A stretch of 64,000 nt of DNA from an uncultured Pseudomonadota bacterium (lineage in GTDB: Bacteria; Pseudomonadota; Gammaproteobacteria; Burkholderiales; Burkholderiaceae_C): positions 1,054,001-1,118,000 of the forward strand of contig CAMFIB010000001.1 in assembly GCA_945952465.1 (NCBI GenBank), read 5' to 3'. Position 1 is the stretch's first letter; every line of letters starts with the position of its first letter. Positions 54,349 to 64,000 of the stretch are shown here, piece by piece. The translations under genes were made by a program, and so were the position numbers. The notes below the pieces were generated by a model. That model was not told the DNA's origin. It did no database searches and saw only the letters and a program-made list of their open reading frames with translations.

Positions 54349-55122
54349 TCAGCAGCCGACCGACAGTGCCTGTACCGTCTTGCCATTGGCGGGGTCGAAC
54401 ACCACCAGGTTCACCTGCCGCTCGTGGCCGGGGGTGGCGGCGATACTGCGGACGTTCAGCGTTCTGGCGCGGCCGGTGTCGCTGGCGTAGTCGCCGGCCG
54501 GCACGTACTGGCGCACGACGAAGTCGTGCTTCAACGTTTCGCCGTTGTTCTCGCCGGCACTCACGCGCGACGTGTGGCCGTGTTCGGTCACCGTCCAGTA
54601 GGCGGACCAGCGGGCGGGTGCGCCGGCGTCGGGCGTGACCTGCGCCTCCCACTGGTCGGGCGAGAGCTGGCGCAGCGCGATGCTGGCGTGCGCCGTCGAG
54701 CCCGCCGCCAGCGGGTCGCCATTGCCACCGACGCCGAACAACCCACCCGGTCGCCAGTCGGCGCCGTTGAGCACCAACTGCGGTGTGTAGATGCTGCGCA
54801 GGTTGTTCCAACCGCTCACCTGTCTCTGGCGTGAGGTGTGGGCGGGCGTGGCGAAACGGTCCACCCAGCCGATGTAGTCCCAGTAACCGACGTGAAAGGC
54901 CTCGACCACCGCGTGGCCGCTGGCCGCCCGTTCCCGCAGGCCGGACAGGTAGCGGTCGGCGGGCGGGCAGGAACTGCAGCCTTCGCTGGTATACAGCTCG
55001 AGCACCGGCGTGACGGTGGCGCCGGATTGCGCCCGGCATTGACCGCCGGGCGTGGCGGCGAGGGCGGCGGATGCCGCAAGGCTGGTGAGGACGGCAGCGG
55101 CGGTGCGGGTGTGGCGGGGCAT
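54349..55122 (-). CDS. Exported DUF1223 thioredoxin-like protein
   Basis: A 257-residue DUF1223 protein from ATG 55122. The signal peptide covers about residues 1-23 (TAAAVLTSLAASAALA). The thioredoxin-like start VLELYTSEGCSSCPPADRYLSGL has C49 and C52, and VEAFHVGYWDYIGWVDRFATPAHTSRQRQV and YTPQLVLNGADWRPG are conserved family blocks. It is probably periplasmic; the function of DUF1223 is not established. It is expressed on the reverse strand and ends 5 bases before the second dyad. The upstream intergenic region is 338 bases long. Confidence 0.86.
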   Translation of the reverse strand: MPRHTRTAAAVLTSLAASAALAATPGGQCRAQSGATVTPVLELYTSEGCSSCPPADRYLSGLRERAASGHAVVEAFHVGYWDYIGWVDRFATPAHTSRQRQVSGWNNLRSIYTPQLVLNGADWRPGGLFGVGGNGDPLAAGSTAHASIALRQLSPDQWEAQVTPDAGAPARWSAYWTVTEHGHTSRVSAGENNGETLKHDFVVRQYVPAGDYASDTGRARTLNVRSIAATPGHERQVNLVVFDPANGKTVQALSVGC

Positions 55123-55460
55123 GGTGATTCTCCGGGTGGGATGCCATGGGTCGGCCGAGCCCGGCCCATTCTTACCGTCGCGCGGCGGCGCCCGCCACCA
55201 ACCTGCGCGACGCCAGCGTTGCGCGGCTGCGACGTTCTGGTGGGGGCATCGCCCGGCGGCAGTCGCGGCCGCCGGGGGTGATTTCAGAGAAAAATCGGCC
55301 GCCAGTCAGCGCCAATTGGAACTTTAGTGCTATCGAAATAGAAGCGAATGTCGTCCTGCGATGAGCTGCTTATGAGCTCATCGCCATTGCTTCGTTGGCC
55401 CGCAAGGTGCTGCTCCTGACACTGGGCCGCACAACCACAACCCTTGCAGGACAGACCTTC
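55123..55460. other. Intergenic region between DUF1223 and FadL genes, with inverted repeat
   Basis: No gene is supported. The segment 55328-55345 (TGCTATCGAAATAGAAGC) matches the dispersed motif also seen at 21246 and 61154. CGATGAGCT (55359-55367) and AGCTCATCG (55375-55383) make a perfect 9-bp inverted repeat with a 7-base loop, 78 bases upstream of the FadL start, a candidate operator or RNA hairpin. Confidence 0.5.
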
Positions 55461-56732
55461 ATGACCCGTCGTTTTCCCCATTCCCTCGTGGCCCTCGCTG
55501 TTGTGCTGGCCGCCGCGCCGGCCGGCGCCACCAACGGTTATTTCGCCCACGGCTACGGCACCAAGTCCGAAGGCATCGCCGGCATCGGCATCGCGCTGCC
55601 GCAAGACGGCCTGGCCGGCGCCACCAACCCCGCCGGCCTGACGGAAGTGGGCAACCGGTTCGACGTGGGTGCCCAGGTGTTCAAGCCGCAGCGCCGGGCC
55701 AGCATCGTCGGCAACGCCTTCGGCCCCAACCAGACCTACGACGGCGACGGCAAATCCATTTTCCTGATCCCCAACTTCGGCTACAGCCAGCAGGTGCGGC
55801 CCGACCTTGCCGTTGGCGTGGCGGTGTTCGGCAACGGCGGCCAGAACACCGACTACAAGGACGCCAACCCCTACGCCCGCTTCGGCTCCACCGGCCGGGC
55901 CGGCGTGAACCTGGAGCAGTTGTTCATTGCTCCCACCGTGGCGTTCAAGGTGGCGCCGGGGCAGAGCGTGGGCGCTGCGCTGAACATCGGCTACCAGCGG
56001 TTTCGCGCCAGTGGCCTGTCGGCCTTCCGCAACTTCTCCGCCAGCCCCAACAACGTCACCGACAACGGCAACGACTCGGCCACCGGCGCCGGCGTGCGCC
56101 TGGGCTACCTCGGCAAGGTGAACGATGCCGTCAGCGTGGGCGCCACCTGGCAGAGCAAGACGCGCTTCGGCAAGTTCGACAAATACAGCGGCCTGTTCCC
56201 CGACCAGGGCCGCTTCGACGTGCCTCCCACCTACGGCGTGGGCGCGGCGGTGAAGGCGACCCAGGCCTTGACGCTGGCGGCCGACGTGCAGCGCATCCAG
56301 CACAGCAAGGTGGCGGCCATCGGCAACAGCAGCGCGGCGCTGCTGCAGGGCGTGCCGCTGGGCGCCAGCAACGGCCCGGGCTTCGGCTGGAAAGACATCA
56401 CGGTGGTGAAGATCGGCGCCGAATACGTGGTGAGCCCGCAGCTCACAGTGCGCGGCGGCATCAGCCGCACGCAGCAGCCCATCCCGAAGGACCAGACCTT
56501 CTTCAACATCCTGGCGCCGGGCGTGGTGCGCACCAACCTCACGGCGGGCGCCACCTGGGCGGTGGACAAGGAGAACGAGCTGACCGTCTCCTTCCTGCAC
56601 GCGCCGAAGAAGACGGTGAGCGGCCAGAACTCGATTCCGCCGGGCAACCCGCCGGCCGGCTTTGGCGGCGGCGAGGCCAACATCAGCCTGAAGGAAACCG
56701 CCGTGGGTGTGTCGTGGGGCCGCCGTTTCTGA
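55461..56732 (+). CDS. FadL/OmpP1-family outer-membrane porin
   Basis: A 423-residue protein from ATG 55461. The signal peptide is about residues 1-23 ([19 protein letters not shown]), followed directly by [37 protein letters not shown], the hatch-domain opening of FadL/TodX porins that carries the NPA motif. The C-terminus ends in ...VGVSWGRRF, with the terminal phenylalanine of outer-membrane beta barrels. FadL-type channels import long-chain fatty acids or aromatic hydrocarbons. It fits the fatty-acid cluster at 37-50 kb but is not adjacent. The YeeE pair follows 12 bases downstream. Confidence 0.9.
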   Translation: MTRRFPHSLVALAVVLAAAPAGATNGYFAHGYGTKSEGIAGIGIALPQDGLAGATNPAGLTEVGNRFDVGAQVFKPQRRASIVGNAFGPNQTYDGDGKSIFLIPNFGYSQQVRPDLAVGVAVFGNGGQNTDYKDANPYARFGSTGRAGVNLEQLFIAPTVAFKVAPGQSVGAALNIGYQRFRASGLSAFRNFSASPNNVTDNGNDSATGAGVRLGYLGKVNDAVSVGATWQSKTRFGKFDKYSGLFPDQGRFDVPPTYGVGAAVKATQALTLAADVQRIQHSKVAAIGNSSAALLQGVPLGASNGPGFGWKDITVVKIGAEYVVSPQLTVRGGISRTQQPIPKDQTFFNILAPGVVRTNLTAGATWAVDKENELTVSFLHAPKKTVSGQNSIPPGNPPAGFGGGEANISLKETAVGVSWGRRF

Positions 56733-56744
56733 GACGATGGGCGC

Positions 56745-57167
56745 ATGTTGATCCTGAATGACATCCTGCGCGCGCTGGCCGGCGGCGCCCTCATCGGCCT
56801 GGCCACAGCGTTGCTGCTGCTGGGCAGCGGCCGCATCGCCGGTGTGAGCGGCGTGTTCGGCTGGCTGGTGCTGGGCGAGGCGGGGCCGGCCCGCTGGCGG
56901 CTGGCCTTCGTGGCGGGGCTGGTGCTGGCGGCGGTGGCGGCCCGCGCGGCCGGGCTGGCCAGCCCGGTGGAGCTGGGCGGCGGCTTCGCACTGCTGCTGG
57001 CGGCGGGCGCCATCACCGGGCTGGGCGCAGGGCTGGCCAACGGCTGCACCAGCGGCCACGGCGTCTGCGGGCTGTCCAACCTGTCGCTGCGCTCGCTGGT
57101 GGCGGTGGGCACCTTCATGGCCACGGCGGCGCTCACGGTGTTCGTCGTGCGGCACGGAGGGCTGTGA
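56745..57167 (+). CDS. YeeE/YedE-family membrane protein, half 1
   Basis: A 140-residue protein with four hydrophobic helices. [25 protein letters not shown] is the signature of YeeE/YedE (thiosulfate/sulfur-compound permease) proteins, with the cysteines that bind sulfur species during transport. Two-gene versions (PmpA/PmpB type) split the transporter into two short proteins, and the second half follows after one base. It acts in the inner membrane; the substrate could be thiosulfate, selenium or other reduced sulfur compounds. Confidence 0.88.
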   Translation: MLILNDILRALAGGALIGLATALLLLGSGRIAGVSGVFGWLVLGEAGPARWRLAFVAGLVLAAVAARAAGLASPVELGGGFALLLAAGAITGLGAGLANGCTSGHGVCGLSNLSLRSLVAVGTFMATAALTVFVVRHGGL

Positions 57168-57168
57168 G

Positions 57169-57648
57169 ATGGACGCGGTGATCGCTCTCGTGGCCGGGCT
57201 GCTGTTCGGTGCCGGCCTGCTGCTGTCGGGCATGGCCAACCCGGCCAATGTGCTGGGCTTCCTGGATGTGGCCGACGCCTGGAACCCGGCGCTGGCCTTC
57301 GTGATGGCGGGCGCCATCGGGGTCGCGCTGCCGGCCTTCGCCTGGGCGCGGCGCCTCCCGAAGGCGCTGAACGGCCAGCCGATCGACCTGCCGCCGCGCG
57401 CCGCGCTCACCGCGGTGACGCCGCGGCTGGTGGCGGGCAGCGTGGTGTTCGGCGTGGGCTGGGGCCTGGTTGGGCTGTGCCCGGGCCCGGCGCTGGTGCT
57501 GCTGGGACTGGGTGGCGGGGGTTGGCGCGAGGCGGCAACCTTCGTGCTGGCAATGGCAGGCGGCCTGCTGGTGGGGCTGCGCTGGGGCCGCGGCGGCCTC
57601 GGGTCAAGCGGGGCAGGCCCTGTGGAGCGGGGTGCCGGCTTGGGGTGA
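57169..57648 (+). CDS. YeeE/YedE-family membrane protein, half 2 (DUF6691)
   Basis: A 159-residue protein with four to five hydrophobic helices. [40 protein letters not shown] and [21 protein letters not shown] are typical of the second half of the split YeeE/YedE transporter, with the conserved cysteine in GLCPGPA. It begins one base after the first half, so the two are translated together and presumably form one pore. The last 20 residues are glycine-rich. Confidence 0.88.
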   Translation: MDAVIALVAGLLFGAGLLLSGMANPANVLGFLDVADAWNPALAFVMAGAIGVALPAFAWARRLPKALNGQPIDLPPRAALTAVTPRLVAGSVVFGVGWGLVGLCPGPALVLLGLGGGGWREAATFVLAMAGGLLVGLRWGRGGLGSSGAGPVERGAGLG

Positions 57649-57700
57649 CAATGGGGGTTTGGACACCAGCAGCCGCCGGCAGCGTATCGTGCAGACCCCC

Positions 57701-59542
57701 ATGTACACCGAGTTCTTCGGGCTGAAGGAAAGCCCGTTTTCGATCGCGCCCGATCCGCGCTACCTGTTCATGAGCGAGCGCCACCGCGAGGCGCTGGCGC
57801 ATCTGCTGTACGGGCTGGGCGGTGGCGGCGGCTTCGTGCTGCTCACCGGCGAGATCGGCGCTGGCAAGACCACGGTCTGCCGCGCCTTTCTGGAGCAGAT
57901 TCCGGAGAACTGCAACGTCGCCTACATCTTCAACCCGAAGCTGACGGTGATCGAGCTGCTGCGCTCCATTTGCGACGAGTTCCACGTCAAGTACGCGCAC
58001 CGCCGTACCGCCAACGCCACGGTGACCGACTACGTCGAGCCGCTCAACGCCTTCCTGCTGCAGGCCCACGCCGAGGGCCGCAACAACGTGCTCATCATCG
58101 ACGAGGCGCAGAACCTGGCGCCCGACGTGATCGAGCAGTTGCGGCTGCTGACCAACCTGGAAACGGCCGAGCGCAAGCTGCTGCAGATCGTGCTGATCGG
58201 CCAGCCGGAATTGCGCGCACTGCTGGCCCGGCCCGACATGGAGCAACTGGCGCAACGCGTCATCGCGCGGTTCCATCTGCCGGCGCTGTCGGAGGTGGAA
58301 ACCGCGCACTACATCAGCCACCGGCTGGCGGTGGCGGGGCGCGTCGGCGGCGTGCCGTTCGACGCCAAGGCCATTGCGCGCGTCCACAAGCTGTCGCGCG
58401 GGGTGCCGCGCCGCATCAATCTGCTGTGCGACCGGGCGCTGCTCGGCGCCTACGCCACCGGCAAGGTGGCGATTGGCCGCGAGATCGTCGACAAGGCCGG
58501 CCGCGAGGTGTTCGACGACGATGTGCCGAATGTGTCGCCAACGCCGCGCGACGAAGGCGCGGCCAAGGTCGCGGGGCCGCTGGCTGCCCGCGTGGCGGCG
58601 CTGAACCCGTTCGCGGTGCTGGGCATTGGCGTGGCCGCCGGGCTGGGCCTGTTCGGCCTGGCGTGGCTCGCGTTGCATGGGGGCGCCGCTTCTCCCACCA
58701 CATTGGCGGCGGCGAGCAGCCCCGCCGCAAAGGCCTCTCAGCCGGCCGACAGCGGCTCGCCCACCTACACGCCGCCGCCGCTGCCGCCGCCCACCGTGGG
58801 CGGCGCGCCGGCCACGCTGGGCACGCTGCCGTCGGGGTCGCCGCAGATGCCGTTGCCGGCCGCCGGTACGGGCGGCGCGCAGGTGGCCGCGCGCAACCCG
58901 CCGCCGCCGGCTGCACCGGCGGCTGCCTCGGCCGAACCGGCGGGCGGTGGCACGCTGACGACCGCGCACCGCACCGAGAACGACGCCTGGCGCGAGCTGG
59001 CCACGCTGTGGAAGCTGCAGTTGCCGGCGGGCGACCCCTGCGCCGCCTCGGCGAAGCAGGGCGTGGAGTGTTTCGAGTCCAAGGGCACGCTGACCACCGT
59101 GCAGCAGCTCGACCGGCCGGCCGTGCTGACGCTGTACGACGGCAGCAAGAAGCCGGTCTACGCGCTGCTGAACGGCATCGGCCCCAAGACGGCCACGCTG
59201 CTGGTCGGCGGCAGCTCGCAGACGCTGCCGCTGAACACGCTGCTGGGCCTGTGGCGCGGCGAATTCGGCACGCTGTGGAAGGCGCCGGCCAACTGGGGCG
59301 GCAAGCTCAAGGTGGGCGCCAGCGGCCCGCCGGTCGATTTCCTCGGCTCGCGGCTGGCGCTGCTGCAGGGCGGCACCCAGCCCGCAGAGGGCCGCAAGTT
59401 CGACGCGGTGCTGAAGTCGCAGGTCGCGGCCTTCCAGCTCTCCAGCGGCCTGAAGGCCGACGGCACCGCCGGCGCCGAGACTTTCATGCAGCTGAACCGC
59501 GCGATCGGCGTGTCGGAACCCCGGCTGCTGGCCGAGAAATAA
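57701..59542 (+). CDS. ExeA/GspA-like ATPase with C-terminal peptidoglycan-binding region
   Basis: A 613-residue protein from ATG 57701 (GTG 57689 is a possible earlier start). The N-terminal AAA-type ATPase (about 1-270) opens with MYTEFFGLKESPFSIAPDPRYLF. It has Walker A TGEIGAGKTT (49-58) and Walker B NVLIIDEAQNL, as in ExeA/GspA. A transmembrane helix lies near 308-328, followed by a proline/alanine-rich periplasmic linker. The C-terminal part (about 470-613) has a peptidoglycan-binding fold ending with LKSQVAAFQLSSGLKADGTAGAETFMQLN. ExeA with ExeB helps insert the type II secretin through the wall. The partner gene follows directly. Confidence 0.9.
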   Translation: MYTEFFGLKESPFSIAPDPRYLFMSERHREALAHLLYGLGGGGGFVLLTGEIGAGKTTVCRAFLEQIPENCNVAYIFNPKLTVIELLRSICDEFHVKYAHRRTANATVTDYVEPLNAFLLQAHAEGRNNVLIIDEAQNLAPDVIEQLRLLTNLETAERKLLQIVLIGQPELRALLARPDMEQLAQRVIARFHLPALSEVETAHYISHRLAVAGRVGGVPFDAKAIARVHKLSRGVPRRINLLCDRALLGAYATGKVAIGREIVDKAGREVFDDDVPNVSPTPRDEGAAKVAGPLAARVAALNPFAVLGIGVAAGLGLFGLAWLALHGGAASPTTLAAASSPAAKASQPADSGSPTYTPPPLPPPTVGGAPATLGTLPSGSPQMPLPAAGTGGAQVAARNPPPPAAPAAASAEPAGGGTLTTAHRTENDAWRELATLWKLQLPAGDPCAASAKQGVECFESKGTLTTVQQLDRPAVLTLYDGSKKPVYALLNGIGPKTATLLVGGSSQTLPLNTLLGLWRGEFGTLWKAPANWGGKLKVGASGPPVDFLGSRLALLQGGTQPAEGRKFDAVLKSQVAAFQLSSGLKADGTAGAETFMQLNRAIGVSEPRLLAEK

Positions 59543-59543
59543 C

Positions 59544-59801
59544 GTGTCGCGCACGCTCGACGCACTCAAGCGCGCGCAGGCCCAGCGCTTTGCCCAGCCC
59601 GCGCTGCCGGTGGCCGCCGCCGACGAGCCGCTCGCCCCGCAGCGGCCGCGCGCCGGCCTGGCGGCGGGCGCCGAGCGGCTGGTGTGGATCGCCGTGGGCG
59701 TGCTCGCCTGTGTGGCGGTGCTGACCGGCTGGTGGGCTTTCGGGCCTAGCCTGGTGGTGAAGGTGGGTGCCGGTGCTGCTGCCGCCACGCGCACCGCCTG
59801 A
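59544..59801 (+). CDS. Short GspB/ExeB-like protein, cytosolic motif and membrane anchor only
   Basis: An 85-residue protein starting at GTG 59544, one base after the ExeA-like stop. SRTLDALKRAQAQR is the conserved GspB opening (S-x-ILDALKKAE-x-ER type), and one transmembrane helix lies at about 49-67 (LVWIAVGVLACVAVLTGWW). Normal GspB proteins go on for well over 100 periplasmic residues with a GspB-C domain; here the protein ends about 18 residues after the helix. It may be a natural short form that only anchors the ATPase, or a truncation. No frame-shifted continuation is visible before tex. Confidence 0.72.
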   Translation: MSRTLDALKRAQAQRFAQPALPVAAADEPLAPQRPRAGLAAGAERLVWIAVGVLACVAVLTGWWAFGPSLVVKVGAGAAAATRTA

Positions 59802-59840
59802 TCTTTTTTCCTTTTCCCTTTCGTTTCCTTTCTCCGTTTC

Positions 59841-62258
<2,418 letters not shown>

Positions 62259-62274
62259 ACCCGGGAGCCGCCCG

Positions 62275-62913
62275 ATGACGATCGCCTGGACGCTGACGTT
62301 CACCTGCCTCGCGTTCGTCGCCGCGCTGGTGCTGGCCGACCGCCGCGAGTCGGCGCTGGGCCGCATCGTCTTCAAGCTCGGCGCCAGCAGCTCTTTCGTG
62401 GCGCTGGCGTGGGTGCTGGGCGCGCTGGAGTCGCGCTACGGCCAGTTCGTGCTGACCGCGCTGGTGCTGGGCTGGCTGGGCGACGCGGCGCTGCTGGGCA
62501 AACACCCGAACGCCTTCCTCGGCGGCTTGGCGGCCTTTCTGCTGTCGCACCTCGCCTTCGCGGCGGCGTTTCTGCTGGGGCCGGTGTCGCTCACCGTCGT
62601 GGCGCTGGCTGTTGTGGCGGTGGCCGTCGTCGGCTTCGCCGTGTTGCGCTGGCTGCTGCCGCATGTGCCGCCGGACTTCAAGCTGCCGGTGCTGGCCTAT
62701 GTGGTCGTCATCCTCGCGATGTGCCTGACCGCCGCCGGCCATTCCGCCGCCACCGGCCGCTGGAATGTGCTGACCGGCGCCGTGCTGTTCGCCGCGTCCG
62801 ACATCTCGGTGGCGCGCGACCGTTTCGTGGCGCCAGGCCCCGTCAACCGGCTGTGGGGCTGGCCGACCTATTTCGCCGCGCAACTCGTGCTGGCGTGGTC
62901 GGTGCTGGGCTGA
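62275..62913 (+). CDS. Lysoplasmalogenase/YhhN-TMEM86 family membrane protein
   Basis: A 212-residue protein starting at ATG 62275, 16 bases after tex. It has about eight hydrophobic helices. GLVLGWLGDAALLGKHPNAFLGG-like sequence (LTALVLGWLGDAALLGKHPNAFL) and AASDISVARDRFV carry the conserved aspartates (GD-x-x-L and SD) of the YhhN/TMEM86 family. The human member cleaves lysoplasmalogens at the vinyl-ether bond. Bacterial members include lysoplasmalogenases, but a role in other lipid cleavage is possible. It is convergent with the GST gene, 6 bases apart. Confidence 0.85.
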   Translation: MTIAWTLTFTCLAFVAALVLADRRESALGRIVFKLGASSSFVALAWVLGALESRYGQFVLTALVLGWLGDAALLGKHPNAFLGGLAAFLLSHLAFAAAFLLGPVSLTVVALAVVAVAVVGFAVLRWLLPHVPPDFKLPVLAYVVVILAMCLTAAGHSAATGRWNVLTGAVLFAASDISVARDRFVAPGPVNRLWGWPTYFAAQLVLAWSVLG

Positions 62914-62919
62914 GCGCCG

Positions 62920-63585
62920 TCAGTTTTTCGCCGGTGCGCCGGCCTGCTTGAACGGGTCGGCCCGGTCGAAGGCTTCGATGGCGTCGCAGCGGGCGACGAT
63001 GCGGTCGATGGTGGGCGTGTTCTCGGTGGTGATCTTGAACACCCGCATCACCGCGACGATGCTGGCCAGGCAGATGTCGGCCATCGTCACCGTGTCGCCG
63101 TGGCAGAAGTCGCCGGTGCCCGGCTCGCTGGTCAGGCGTTGCTCCAGCGCCGCCAGGCCGGTGCGGAACCACTGGGTCTGCCAGGCTTTCCACTGCGCGT
63201 CGTTCAGGCCATGCTCGGCCTGCAGGTATTTCTTCACCCTCGGCGTGACCAGCGGGTGGGTGTCGGCCGCCAGCATGCCGACGATGGAGCGCACCCGCGC
63301 CCGGCCGTGCAGGTCGCGCGGCAGCAGCGGCGGCTCGGGTTGCAGTTCCTCCAGGAATTCCAGAATGGCCACCGACTGCGTGAGCGGCGGATGCCCGGCT
63401 TCGACCAGCGCGGGCAGGGCGCCCATCGGGTTGATCTTCAGGAAGGCCTCGCCGCGGTGCTCGCCCGCGTCGACGTTGATGAACTTCTCGTTCGGCGAGA
63501 TGCCCTTCAGCGCCATCGCCACGCGCACGCGGAAGGTGGCCGAGGTGCGCCAGTAGCCGTAGAGATCGAAGGTGGGTGTGGTCAT
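62920..63585 (-). CDS. Maleylacetoacetate isomerase-like glutathione S-transferase (zeta class)
   Basis: A 221-residue GST from ATG 63585. FDLYGYWRTSATFRVRVAMALKGI corresponds to the zeta-class SSCS-x-RVRIAL active site, here with TSAT in place of SSCS, so the usual Cys is absent. The following NPMGALPALVEAGHPPLTQSVAILEFLEEL is the glutathione-binding region, and DTHPLVTPRVKKYL the zeta-class helix. Maleylacetoacetate isomerase works in tyrosine or gentisate degradation; without other pathway genes here the substrate is open. It is divergent from the yjjJ-like gene. Confidence 0.85.
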   Translation of the reverse strand: MTTPTFDLYGYWRTSATFRVRVAMALKGISPNEKFINVDAGEHRGEAFLKINPMGALPALVEAGHPPLTQSVAILEFLEELQPEPPLLPRDLHGRARVRSIVGMLAADTHPLVTPRVKKYLQAEHGLNDAQWKAWQTQWFRTGLAALEQRLTSEPGTGDFCHGDTVTMADICLASIVAVMRVFKITTENTPTIDRIVARCDAIEAFDRADPFKQAGAPAKN

Positions 63586-63646
63586 GGTGGACAAGCTTAG
63601 CGCGGCCTGGCCCTGCGTGCCGGCCGACTTCGTGCTACATTGAAGT

Positions 63647-63682
63647 ATCCATTCGTTTATCCATTCATAAATCCATTCAAAT
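63647..63682. promoter_or_regulatory. Three 12-bp direct repeats (iterons) of ATCCATTC
   Basis: ATCCATTC starts at 63647, 63659 and 63671, a period of exactly 12 bases, and the spacers are AT-rich (GTTT, ATAA, AAAT). The array ends 3 bases before the start codon of the yjjJ-like gene and lies 62-97 bases upstream of the divergent GST start. It is a candidate autoregulatory operator for one or both genes. Confidence 0.6.
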
Positions 63683-63685
63683 TTC

Positions 63686-64000
63686 ATGGCGTCGCACGTC
63701 GAATCGCTTCGCCTGCAACTGGCTTCCGGGCCGGCCTTGCCACGCAGACTGATGGCTGCGCTGGGCATCAGCCAGCCCACGCTGTCCCGCGCGCTGGCGG
63801 AAATGGGCGGCGACGTGGTGCGCATCGGCGCGGCACGATCCATTCAGTATGCGCTGCGCGACAACGCCCGCGGCCTGCCCGACGTCACCATCCACCGCGT
63901 CGATGACGAGGGCCGGCTCAGTGTCCTCGGCCAACTCCTGCCCGTGCGCCCGGACGGGTTCGTGATGCTGCAGGCCGGCGGCGGCACCGCGCACAGCGCC
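63686..64000 (+). CDS. yjjJ: YjjJ-like HipA-family kinase with N-terminal HTH, 5' part only
   Basis: The frame starts at ATG 63686 and is open to the end of the window, giving 105 residues. SLRLQLASGPALPRRLMAALGISQPTLSRALAEMGGDVVRIGAARSIQYALRD is a winged-helix domain of the type fused to HipA-like kinases in YjjJ. The next segment (VTIHRVDDEGRLSVLGQLLPVRPDGFVML) matches the start of the HipA N-lobe in that family. HipA kinases phosphorylate glutamyl-tRNA synthetase or other targets and are toxins of type II systems; YjjJ carries its own HTH instead of a separate HipB. No ribosome site is visible because the iterons sit where it would be. Confidence 0.72.
   Translation, partial: MASHVESLRLQLASGPALPRRLMAALGISQPTLSRALAEMGGDVVRIGAARSIQYALRDNARGLPDVTIHRVDDEGRLSVLGQLLPVRPDGFVMLQAGGGTAHSA

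Noticed and set aside
63647-63682. Repeated ATCCATTC units as a possible CRISPR array
   Set aside because: Units of 8 bases with 4-base spacers are far too short for CRISPR; an operator array is more likely.

Overview
The window reads as chromosomal DNA of a GC-rich beta-proteobacterium, most likely a member of the Burkholderiales close to Comamonadaceae. This is an inference from the gene set: a prpC-acnD-prpF type methylcitrate operon under a ScfR/RamB-like regulator, aceE-aceF-lpdA with a lipoyl domain on the E3 subunit, DUF4124 and DUF1223 proteins, and short dispersed repeats of the kind I remember from that family. No rRNA, tRNA, CRISPR array, integrase or transposase was seen.

Region 1 (1-5.8 kb) is accessory and visibly less GC-rich than the rest. 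It holds the end of an unknown gene, a large protein combining a PD-(D/E)XK-like nuclease motif with a C-terminal SEC-C zinc motif, a 25-codon remnant, a nucleotidyltransferase-fold protein, and an AbiEi/DUF6088-like antitoxin with a palindrome at its promoter. It looks like a small defence or toxin-antitoxin patch.

Region 2 (5.8-24.5 kb) is mostly metabolic. A TRIC-type channel is followed by a ScfR regulator divergent from thioesterase-prpC-acnD-prpF-lyase (propionate use by the methylcitrate cycle). Then come metR/metE with a MetR-type box between them, a DUF4124/glutaredoxin-like protein, prlC, folD, and a FixJ/sensor-kinase pair divergent from the pyruvate dehydrogenase operon.

Region 3 (24.6-37 kb) carries aceE-aceF-lpdA, a three-gene reverse-strand group (RibD-like reductase, NTF2-like, YdhR-like), a DUF1624 membrane protein, and a reverse-strand run selO-msrB-yciB-bolA-like-ppiC with a redox and protein-quality flavour.

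Region 4 (37.1-50.3 kb) is one long forward run for acyl-CoA metabolism: acyl-CoA ligase, fadB-type fusion protein, thiolase, two thioesterases, two acyl-CoA dehydrogenases, two SDRs, a GST and a flavin reductase. A perfect GAACGATCGTTC palindrome sits at its fadB promoter.

Region 5 (50.3-55.1 kb) is a small catabolic cluster (3-hydroxyisobutyrate dehydrogenase-like, cupin, LysR regulator, NahD-like isomerase, CmcJ/NvfI-like oxygenase). Two copies of a 23-bp dyad suggest one regulon. Region 6 (55.4-64 kb) has a FadL porin, a YeeE/YedE pair, an ExeA-type ATPase with a shortened GspB partner, tex, a YhhN protein, a maleylacetoacetate isomerase-like GST and the start of a yjjJ-like HipA gene preceded by three exact 12-bp iterons.

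The most unusual signals are: a short repeat inserted in frame in aceF, lpdA and tex; the duplicated LysR-type dyad; the 12-bp iterons; a GC-rich dispersed repeat forming the apparent N-terminus of a thioesterase; and an AbiEi-like antitoxin paired with a non-AbiEii nucleotidyltransferase.
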